Shown in pieces: positions 35,101 to 37,525 of a stretch of 37,525 nucleotides of DNA. A program made the translations under genes and the position numbers. The stretch is from positions 41,393 to 78,917 of the forward strand of contig UZAN01039958.1 in the NCBI GenBank assembly GCA_900618425.1, given 5' to 3'. The notes beneath the pieces are model-generated. The model saw nothing but the letters and a program-made list of their open reading frames with translations. It was not told where the DNA came from and did no database searches. How positions within the stretch are numbered: position 1 is the first letter of the stretch; each line of letters opens with the position of its first letter. The stretch is from Echinostoma caproni. Taxonomy: Eukaryota; Platyhelminthes; Trematoda; Plagiorchiida; Echinostomatidae.

Positions 35101-36585
35101 CTAAAGCCGGATCCGCGAGGAAGCGGGGTGGTGTGTAAAAACCGCAATCCATTGGAAATCGGTATCCAGTTCATCGGATCATTCGTCCTGTGGACGGGGT
35201 CAAACGTCCAAGGTGCCCAATACACCTCAATGCCAATTCGAGCTGGGGACCACTGCCACAACCGAAAATGCGTGTGTGTGGTTCGTATGCCTCTTTTTGG
35301 TTGGTTTGTAATCAGGGTTTTTGGCCAACTCCCCTGGGTGAACTACCAGTGGTCCACCAACCCGGTTGTAGCTCCGAATTTCGGCTTTTCCTGCTCTCAC
35401 CTTGGTGGGAAAACACGTCCGTCACGAGAAGGCAGTGAGTAGGACTTCCTCAACCCAAGCTATGTGAAACGCTTGGTCGTATGGGAGCATTTCACGTGAT
35501 GCAAGAGAAGAGTGACCAGCCGCAACCCTAGACACCCACCCCCGACCATACTGCGGCTTTTGATTATGCATAAAATGAAACAGCATGCTGCAAAGAATCA
35601 CGGATGAGCTAGTGTTATACTAGTGTGACGAGGCATAGAATAAAATTCGAAGATTCGAAAATCCGAAGAATATATATCTAATTGATTGGACAATTTTCTG
35701 TTATTATTATTTGCCTTTATTATGACAGCGGTGTGTAATCTGTTTAAGAGACCATGATTTCAGCCCTCACACGAAAATCGTAGAACAAAACCAGGTGGAT
35801 CACTCTCAAACGACGAAAAACAGATATTTCACTAGTACAAAGTATGTAACGCAAACTAGGATGAATAGTCCCTCACACTGAATGCAAAATGCAAATAAAC
35901 ATCAAAATACAGAAATCATGAAATAATTGTTAACATAGAAAAAATAATACAATCAAATATCCTGACAATACTGTACTTTCAGACTTACGATGTATACCAT
36001 TAATCCTCACTTTACGGTTCTTCCTATGATGTGTAATTCTGTTGCAAGGTAGCCACACTGTTTTTGTGACTAAAGATCAGATGCAAGATTTCACAATGAT
36101 GGGGATAAAGTCATGAATACGATTATTACCATAGAGAATTATTCGATTCTGGCAGTTTATTTTTGAGTATAGATTGTTGTTGATGTTTCGGATGCTAGAC
36201 GAAGGCAGCAGTGCCCGATTGTTGTTTGGTAATGGCTGGTATAAATTCGGGAAGCCAGATCGCCATATCCAAGATTCCAAAATTCACAGTCAGAGTAAAT
36301 TGGCATATGCTTGTGTGGTTTCGATCGGTCAGTTTTCATCAATGAAGATTGGGACTGCTCTAGACAACAGTGAAACAAATTACCTTCAAATCATTTTAGT
36401 TATTTGTGAATTCCCTGTCCCACACATGCGGAATTGTTTTTTTTTTAATACTTTTTTCTATTTTCTTCTTTAGAGCTAGTGGAGCTCACTAAAAAAACAG
36501 GTTCGTGAAACAAGTTGATGTCTTTGATTGAGTTCACTTTGGTTCAATTCCTTCTTTCTTATTTATAGAAGCCGCCACTTTTTAA
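5602..36585 (+). CDS. Micro-exon gene (MEG) encoding a small secreted protein; 21 coding exons
   Basis: This gene was assembled by hand from splice signals. Coding exons are 5602-5647, 7279-7296, 8414-8422, 10517-10528, 11350-11355, 13355-13360, 14387-14404, 16332-16355, 18664-18681, 20293-20310, 23424-23435, 24159-24173, 25730-25741, 27672-27686, 28563-28580, 31478-31504, 33388-33411, 34203-34223, 34651-34671, 36474-36500 and 36569-36585. All internal exons are multiples of 3 between phase-1 introns, with no internal stop. They total 384 nt, giving 127 residues. The product has a hydrophobic leader (MKLQLVFVICCLVLFG), an acidic Ser/Gly/Asp middle and a Glu/Lys/Leu-rich helical C-terminus. 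This is the architecture of trematode MEGs: a signal-peptide exon followed by symmetric exons of 36 nt or less. In schistosomes such products are secreted and vary by exon skipping. I cannot assign it to a numbered MEG family. Exons may be missing in the 22341-22757 gap. Exon 12 and the 3' end are the least certain parts. Confidence 0.88.
6190..6275 (+). repeat. SINE-like relic in MEG intron 1
   Basis: The words catgctagtggtttg and gtggttcgatg match the pattern seen at 4638-4665 and resemble a tRNA box B. The rest of intron 1 (5648-7278) shows nothing recognised apart from GT-rich DNA near 5740-5780. Confidence 0.28.
7279..7296 (+). CDS. MEG exon 2, 18 nt micro-exon
   Basis: The acceptor is ctacatttccttcatttag and the donor is gtaagt. 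With the carried-in G it completes Gly and adds VKNSK, ending in phase 1. It probably covers the signal-peptidase region. The preceding intron is 1,631 nt. Confidence 0.88.
7471..7495 (+). other. Single-N contig join with duplicated edges
   Basis: An N at 7484 is flanked on both sides by agagttcaatt. This looks like two overlapping contig ends joined without merging, in intron 2 (7297-8413). The intron is otherwise unassigned apart from a TAAC microsatellite. Confidence 0.7.
8007..8032 (+). repeat. TAAC microsatellite
   Basis: About six tandem taac units lie in intron 2. Confidence 0.9.
8414..8422 (+). CDS. MEG exon 3, 9 nt micro-exon
   Basis: The nine bases cgattgact lie between a pyrimidine-rich acceptor (ttctgatcctcgcag) and a gtaagt donor. 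It encodes Ala-Ile-Asp across the phase-1 junctions. A LINE tail lies about 150 nt downstream in the next intron. Confidence 0.82.
8570..9030 (+). mobile_element. LINE (non-LTR retrotransposon) 3' tail, copy 1
   Basis: The translation from 8646 contains FQLNRLRSLGHVLRIP, then a GGQQRKWVRGMKK stretch and SHLPGWGPND. This is the C-terminal block that follows reverse transcriptase in flatworm LINEs (R-L-R-x-L-G-H-V-L-R). Just upstream, VFDNRGLRSLAQV (8597-8635) belongs to the same protein but needs a frameshift. The copy is 5'-truncated and dead, inside MEG intron 3, same strand as the gene. The remainder of intron 3 (to 10516) shows nothing recognised. Confidence 0.78.
10517..10528 (+). CDS. 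MEG exon 4, 12 nt micro-exon
   Basis: The acceptor is cttatttttcattgtatag, the exon tttcaccttatg, and the donor gtaagc. In frame it adds Phe-Ser-Pro-Tyr. An ambiguous base (10537) and a long TA microsatellite begin only nine bases after the exon, so the donor side borders a poorly assembled tract. Confidence 0.78.
10538..10586 (+). repeat. TA microsatellite with adjacent N
   Basis: A long TA run follows an N at 10537, immediately after the exon 4 donor. Its true length is probably collapsed. It is followed by a short GA-rich tract. The rest of intron 4 (to 11349) is unassigned. Confidence 0.9.
11350..11355 (+). CDS. MEG exon 5, 6 nt micro-exon
   Basis: Six bases (atgacg) lie between tttcatccatttcgttgatag and gtaagt. 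In frame it adds Asp-Asp. At two residues this is among the smallest exon sizes known; it is supported by a good donor and by frame continuity with exons 4 and 6. Confidence 0.75.
11614..11695 (-). repeat. tRNA-derived SINE head, degenerate
   Basis: Read on the minus strand, gtggcctggtggtaaagg matches tRNA box A and ggggttaaacc is a degraded box B. The layout resembles the two better SINE copies at 18944 and 20478. It lies in MEG intron 5. Confidence 0.42.
11930..12322 (+). mobile_element. LINE 3' tail, copy 2
   Basis: LSVFEYRCLGRIARV (11937-11981) followed, after a frame change, by NLCRLRWLGHVLRMSPNRL, GRVRTWHEATK and RLPGWEPRDDVHRWLETL matches the same LINE C-terminus as copies 1 and 3. 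The open part ends at TGA 12320-12322. It is a 5'-truncated fragment in MEG intron 5, same strand as the gene. The rest of intron 5 (to 13354) has a short CA repeat near 12662 and nothing else recognised. Confidence 0.82.
13355..13360 (+). CDS. MEG exon 6, 6 nt micro-exon
   Basis: Six bases (tcaatg) lie between a strong pyrimidine-rich acceptor (ctctctgtcaatttccttaacag) and a gtgagt donor. In frame it adds Val-Asn. This is the second consecutive two-codon exon. Confidence 0.78.
14300..14610 (+). repeat. Duplicated unit A: exon 7 with flanking introns
   Basis: This segment aligns with 20205-20505. Shared landmarks in order are aacgattcaaaa, tactttag, cactcaatc, gcttatat, the 18-nt exon, gtaagtattga, ttcgttttcaat, a ttgcag and gcgatttaggaatgccag. 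By hand, the 73 nt upstream of the exon match at about 58 positions, while the exon matches at 12 of 18. Confidence 0.85.
14387..14404 (+). CDS. MEG exon 7, 18 nt micro-exon (duplicate A)
   Basis: The acceptor is tttttgcttatattcag and the donor gtaagt. The exon adds ESEEVE, strongly acidic. It and roughly 300 nt of surrounding intron align with exon 10, so the two are duplicates. Confidence 0.87.
16332..16355 (+). CDS. MEG exon 8, 24 nt micro-exon
   Basis: The acceptor is ccattcatgtttccag and the donor gtaagt. The exon adds QENTNQDS, polar and Asn/Gln-rich, with one N-x-T/S-type site (N-T-N is not a sequon, so no glycosylation is claimed). Confidence 0.83.
16625..16695 (+). repeat. tRNA-like SINE head
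   Basis: Box A (tggtgtagtgg, 16631-16641) and box B (ggttcgaggtt, 16677-16687) sit at tRNA-like spacing. It lies in MEG intron 8. The rest of introns 7 and 8 holds an N at 14772 and no other recognised element. Confidence 0.42.
18664..18681 (+). CDS. MEG exon 9, 18 nt micro-exon, Gly-rich
   Basis: The acceptor is attaccgctcatttag and the donor gtaagt. It adds GSNGGG. Its size, the x-Ser-(Glu/Asn) opening and the start of the downstream intron (gtaagtatttgaataccga) resemble exons 7 and 10, hinting at an older duplicate. Confidence 0.86.
18944..19086 (+). repeat. tRNA-derived SINE, plus-strand copy
   Basis: Box A (tggcccggtgctaacg) and a near-consensus box B (tgttcgaacccc, about 18997-19008) are followed by a body (cagccctctgattggccgc) shared with the minus-strand copy at 20478-20660. 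It lies in MEG intron 9. An ATCT microsatellite follows at about 19197. Confidence 0.72.
19197..19215 (+). repeat. ATCT microsatellite
   Basis: About four to five tandem atct units in intron 9, between the SINE and the transposase relic. Confidence 0.85.
20019..20155 (+). pseudogene. Possible Tc1/mariner-type transposase relic
   Basis: The frame reads WFQDEHMCTHRDFDTEEL, then MNPSSPDYNPI, a stop, then IWDRLREKV. The pattern QD-E/N ... SPD-x-NPI ... W-x-x-L is typical of the C-terminal part of DDE transposases. The spacing between the two acidic motifs (about 25 residues) is shorter than usual and there is an in-frame stop. It is a short dead fragment in MEG intron 9. Confidence 0.5.
20205..20505 (+). 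repeat. Duplicated unit B: exon 10 with flanking introns
   Basis: This is the partner of 14300-14610 in the same orientation about 5.9 kb downstream. Relative to unit A it lacks about 20-25 nt in the downstream intron before ttcgttttcaat. Its right end runs into a minus-strand SINE. Confidence 0.85.
20293..20310 (+). CDS. MEG exon 10, 18 nt micro-exon (duplicate B)
   Basis: The acceptor is cttctgcttatatttag and the donor gtaagt. It adds DSEGAA. The flanking introns align with those of exon 7. It is the last exon before the assembly gap, so further exons could be hidden in the gap. Confidence 0.87.
20478..20660 (-). repeat. tRNA-derived SINE, minus-strand copy
   Basis: Read in reverse, it has ggtggcccggttataacg (box A) and gtgttcgaatccc (box B), then a body with cagccctttgattggcc, matching the plus-strand copy at 18944. 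A GATA microsatellite lies just beyond it (20722-20741). It is in MEG intron 10, abutting duplicated unit B. Confidence 0.74.
20722..20741 (+). repeat. GATA microsatellite
   Basis: About five tandem gata units in intron 10. Confidence 0.85.
21145..21295 (+). repeat. Left arm of inverted repeat around the Penelope-like element
   Basis: It pairs with 22083-22232 in reverse complement. The perfect 26-nt core is 21199-21224 (tctcaatcgctgacgtaaaa...). Further matches include gttaacatt, attgaaatt, agagaacgga and gttagacag. Confidence 0.85.
22083..22232 (-). repeat. Right arm of inverted repeat around the Penelope-like element
   Basis: It is the reverse complement of the left arm. The perfect core is 22151-22176. 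It ends about 110 nt before the assembly gap. Confidence 0.85.
22341..22757. other. Assembly gap (417 N) in MEG intron 10
   Basis: This is an unbroken run of N. Frames that span it are not real. The right edge is a perfect palindrome, so a hard-to-assemble foldback is the likely cause. Because all MEG introns here are phase 1, missing micro-exons would leave no trace in the frame. Confidence 0.98.
22758..22797 (+). repeat. 40-bp perfect palindrome at gap edge
   Basis: The arms gcaaaacacacgtatat (22758-22774) and its reverse complement (22781-22797) flank a short AT core. The whole 40 nt is self-complementary and could form a cruciform or a sequencing foldback. Confidence 0.92.
22771..22935 (+). 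repeat. Nearly identical dispersed repeat, copy 1
   Basis: It aligns without gaps to 26181-26345, offset by 3,410. I see only a couple of differences (for example 22928 and 22933), so the copies are recent or homogenised. It begins in the AT run and includes ttaacacctccctcagtcag. Confidence 0.9.
23030..23105 (-). repeat. Fragment of a dispersed repeat (partner near 34995)
   Basis: The reverse complement reads DDLHGGGILPGCPDRGR, matching HDLHVSGIRPVGSPGQGR on the plus strand near 35006-35062. The element is not identified. Confidence 0.55.
23424..23435 (+). CDS. MEG exon 11, 12 nt micro-exon
   Basis: The exon acaaaaaagatg lies between ttcatattttctaacag and gtgagt. In frame it adds DKKD. It is the first of three short Lys/Asp/Glu exons (11-13). 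Confidence 0.84.
24159..24173 (+). CDS. MEG exon 12, 15 nt candidate micro-exon
   Basis: The exon aagataaagaagatc adds EDKED in frame. The polypyrimidine tract (gttttttttcatatttc) is good, but the acceptor is ggaag and the donor is gtaaat, both weaker than at other exons. The acceptor is a NAGNAG (gaagaag): using the second AG would drop one codon. The composition matches its neighbours. Confidence 0.52.
25730..25741 (+). CDS. MEG exon 13, 12 nt micro-exon
   Basis: The exon aaggtaaagaag follows a strong acceptor (ttaattta...ttttttag) and precedes gtgagt. It adds Gln-Gly-Lys-Glu after exon 12, or Glu-Gly-Lys-Glu if exon 12 is skipped. An internal gtaaag three bases in could act as an alternative donor. 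Confidence 0.78.
26046..26105 (+). repeat. ATCT microsatellite with TA/GTAT flanks
   Basis: About fourteen tandem atct units, followed by GTAT- and TA-rich DNA to about 26195. The open frames across it are repeat artefacts. It lies in MEG intron 13. Confidence 0.95.
26181..26345 (+). repeat. Nearly identical dispersed repeat, copy 2
   Basis: Partner of 22771-22935. Unlike copy 1 it has no inverted arm on its left, only TA repeats. Confidence 0.9.
27349..27398 (+). repeat. TATATG microsatellite
   Basis: Alternating TA with regularly spaced tg interruptions, in MEG intron 13, about 270 nt before exon 14. Confidence 0.9.
27672..27686 (+). CDS. MEG exon 14, 15 nt micro-exon
   Basis: The acceptor is cataaatttcctctag and the donor gtaagc. 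In frame it adds ANPAG, a short Pro/Gly hinge between the acidic middle and the helical C-terminal part. Confidence 0.84.
28563..28580 (+). CDS. MEG exon 15, 18 nt micro-exon
   Basis: The acceptor is acaattttcgttatgcag and the donor gtaagt. In frame it adds GVDKHI. Confidence 0.86.
28581..31477. other. MEG intron 15, largely unassigned
   Basis: This 2.9-kb intron holds one dispersed repeat (30292-30375). Several open frames on the minus strand (for example 28874-29254) show no family motif. The 30030-30257 plus frame has a hydrophobic run but no splice or promoter support. Confidence 0.5.
30292..30375 (+). repeat. Dispersed repeat, copy 1 (partner at 37379)
   Basis: Shared words with 37379-37465 in the same order are ctggcacttgca, ccacgt, aaccgag/gaccgag, aaaagaccacaggagtag and tcattta-tgg-agaaa. 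The family is unknown; the repeat may extend to about 30620. Confidence 0.75.
31478..31504 (+). CDS. MEG exon 16, 27 nt micro-exon, start of helical region
   Basis: The acceptor is ccaatattcccctataaag and the donor gtaagt. It adds GEAEEAEKR, which opens a Glu/Ala/Lys/Arg-rich stretch likely to form a continuous helix through exon 20. The exon itself begins gtgagg and so resembles a donor at its 5' edge. Confidence 0.86.
32758..33176 (+). mobile_element. LINE 3' tail, copy 3
   Basis: The frame starting GDQLEVVESFEYLGSLIAAG continues through KARAAFANLRYLLRH, a stop, then AAVRSVFLCGCETWSLRV, LSVFDHRCLRSIARVWW and HRLRWLGHLLRI. This is the region after the reverse transcriptase core in flatworm LINEs and covers more of it than copies 1 and 2. 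It is broken by one in-frame stop and truncated at both ends. It lies in MEG intron 16, same strand as the gene. Confidence 0.85.
33388..33411 (+). CDS. MEG exon 17, 24 nt micro-exon
   Basis: The acceptor is ccccaatttttctgtacag and the donor gtaaga. In frame it adds EQEEKAAR, continuing the helical region. Confidence 0.87.
34203..34223 (+). CDS. MEG exon 18, 21 nt micro-exon (one heptad)
   Basis: The acceptor is cctactttgttttgcag and the donor gtaagt. In frame it adds ELRERTK: seven residues, one heptad, with Leu in the second place as in exons 19 and 20. The carried-over base changes here from G to A. Confidence 0.87.
34651..34671 (+). CDS. MEG exon 19, 21 nt micro-exon (one heptad)
   Basis: The acceptor is tttgatttcttttcaag and the donor gtaaga. 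In frame it adds KLLEEQN, again seven residues with Leu second. The intron before it is only 427 nt. Confidence 0.87.
34892..34930 (+). repeat. TA-rich microsatellite
   Basis: A TA run with short interruptions in MEG intron 19, about 220 nt after exon 19. Confidence 0.8.
34995..35570 (+). repeat. Unidentified dispersed repeat, less AT-rich than surroundings
   Basis: The left end shares its peptide-level pattern with 23030-23105. The block (about 35040-35540) has a visibly higher G and C content than the adjoining intron and overlapping open frames without family motifs. It looks like a decayed transposon or SINE/LINE composite; I cannot name it. It lies in MEG intron 19. Confidence 0.45.
36474..36500 (+). 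CDS. MEG exon 20, 27 nt micro-exon
   Basis: The acceptor is an excellent pyrimidine tract (ctattttcttctttag). In frame it adds KLVELTKKT. The donor gttcgt is weak; if it is not used, translation continues Gly-Ser and stops at TGA 36506-36508. Confidence 0.8.
36569..36585 (+). CDS. MEG exon 21, terminal coding exon with stop
   Basis: After a 68-nt intron, the acceptor ttctttcttatttatag leads to Glu-Ala-Ala-Thr-Phe and a TAA at 36583-36585. I see no aataaa in the following 500 nt, so the poly(A) site is unknown. A downstream micro-exon candidate (37054-37068) could be an alternative. Confidence 0.6.
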
Positions 36586-37378
36586 TCTGTAAACTATAAG
36601 TGAACCAAATTATCAAGTGTTCAGTTGTAGAAGATATGAAATAATTTCATAAGGATTGAAGTATGTTGGCGGTAGACCAGATTGCTGAAACAGAGATACA
36701 GTGATGTGATCTAAAATTACCGATCATTCGACGTTTAAGATATTCTTGGAATGCATATATATATATATGCTGTCCATTCGAATCTTCCACTGAACTTTTG
36801 CTCAAGAAAACAGAACACAGTAGTATCCGGTTACAAAACGGCCTGACCGGCATTTAAAATATATAGTTCCAGCAAACAAAATTGGATAATTTAGCTCGTT
36901 TCACGTTGACCTAATTACCCTTTGTTGTGATGTACATGATTTCCATCCCAGTGCTCCAGGGTACAAACCTCACCTAGACCGATCTATTAGAATGATTTCC
37001 GTCTGGCAGTGTATTTGACAATTTTTCATTGTTCCGTCAATTTATGCTTTCAGAGGTGCCGGTAATAGGTGAGCCAAAAATACTGCTTTTTGCCGATTCC
37101 ATTATTATTTAAATGAACACGTGAAATACCTCGTTCTCCGTGAACAACGAAATTGATGCATAACTATGACATTGAAGGATCTCATTTCGAATAGTGTGTC
37201 TTGCGTAGACCATAAAGATACTAAAGAAGTGTGGGATAGAAGACGTGCTCGATCATGACCACTTCGCCTCACTATTTAGTGAGGAAGAGTATGAAAAATT
37301 ATAGTAGTTGAAGTACATACTGATCAAGAATTACGAATCAAGTATCAGAAATGATGGATGCCACAAAAGCACTGAAGC
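36586..37378. other. Downstream flank of the micro-exon gene
   Basis: No canonical aataaa is seen after the stop. The only notable signal is a possible micro-exon at 37054-37068. A short TA run lies at 36755-36768. Confidence 0.5.
37054..37068 (+). CDS. Candidate additional micro-exon, 15 nt
   Basis: The acceptor is tcaatttatgctttcag and the donor gtgagc. Joined to the phase-1 G of exon 20 it reads Glu-Val-Pro-Val-Ile and stays in frame. It could be an alternative 3' exon used instead of 36569-36585, an untranslated exon, or chance. It would need further exons beyond the window. Confidence 0.4.
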
Positions 37379-37465
37379 ACACTGGCACTTGCACGACGGT
37401 ATGCCACGTGACCGAGATTCAAAGAAAAGACCACAGGAGTAGCAAGTCATTTACTGGGAGAAATC
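37379..37465 (+). repeat. Dispersed repeat, copy 2 (partner at 30292)
   Basis: Same order of shared words as copy 1, with several substitutions and small indels. Diverges after about 37466. Confidence 0.75.
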
Positions 37466-37525
37466 ATAAAGTTTAAATAATATGTTCAAAAGAAGTCCAT
37501 TGGTCGTCCAGGCATCTACCAATCG

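Noticed and set aside
1..37525. CRISPR arrays, operons, rRNA and bacterial-type genes
   Set aside because: None seen; the splice signals and transposons point clearly to an animal nuclear genome.

Overview
The window looks like nuclear DNA from a flatworm, most likely a digenean trematode. The clues are long AT-rich introns with gtaagt/gtgagt donors and pyrimidine-rich acceptors, abundant degraded retroelements (Penelope-like elements with a GIY-YIG domain and LINE tails of the RLRWLGH type), tRNA-derived SINEs, TA/ATCT/TAAC microsatellites, and above all one micro-exon gene (MEG). MEGs are a gene class best known from schistosomes and other trematodes. I cannot name the species. No ordinary long open reading frame encodes a host protein; the longer frames are decayed transposons or chance.

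The main content is one plus-strand gene, read by hand, running from ATG 5602 to TAA 36585. I find 21 coding exons: a 46-nt first exon encoding a signal peptide, 19 internal exons of 6, 9, 12, 15, 18, 21, 24 or 27 nt, and a short terminal exon. Every internal exon is a multiple of three and is bounded by phase-1 introns, so any internal exon can be skipped without changing frame. Joined, they give 384 coding nt (127 residues) out of about 31 kb. The predicted product is a small secreted protein: a hydrophobic leader, an acidic Ser/Gly/Asp/Glu-rich middle, and a charged helical, heptad-like C-terminus in which single exons of 21 nt correspond to single heptads.

Layout. 1-32: poly-T plus an Illumina P7 adapter, which is contamination at the contig end. 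33-1011: nothing recognised. 1012-3130 (minus): decayed, nearly full-length Penelope-like element. 3131-5480: upstream DNA with one SINE-like relic. 5481-5601: promoter region with a Z-DNA-prone GC tract, E-box and TATA box. 5602-36585: the micro-exon gene. Its introns hold three LINE 3' tails (8570-9030, 11930-12322, 32758-33176, all plus strand), SINEs (11614, 16625, 18944, 20478), a transposase relic (about 20019-20155), a 5'-truncated Penelope-like element inside ~150-bp inverted repeats (21145-22232), a 417-nt assembly gap (22341-22757) with a 40-bp palindrome at its edge, and a nearly identical ~165-bp repeat pair (22771 and 26181). 36586-37525: downstream DNA with one possible further micro-exon (37054) and half of a dispersed repeat pair.

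How it works together, as inference: the gene is probably transcribed as one long pre-mRNA from a TATA promoter with a very short 5' UTR, and alternative skipping of in-frame micro-exons would yield many secreted variants. Two or three 18-nt exons appear to be duplicates that carried their flanking introns with them, which shows how the exon array may have grown.
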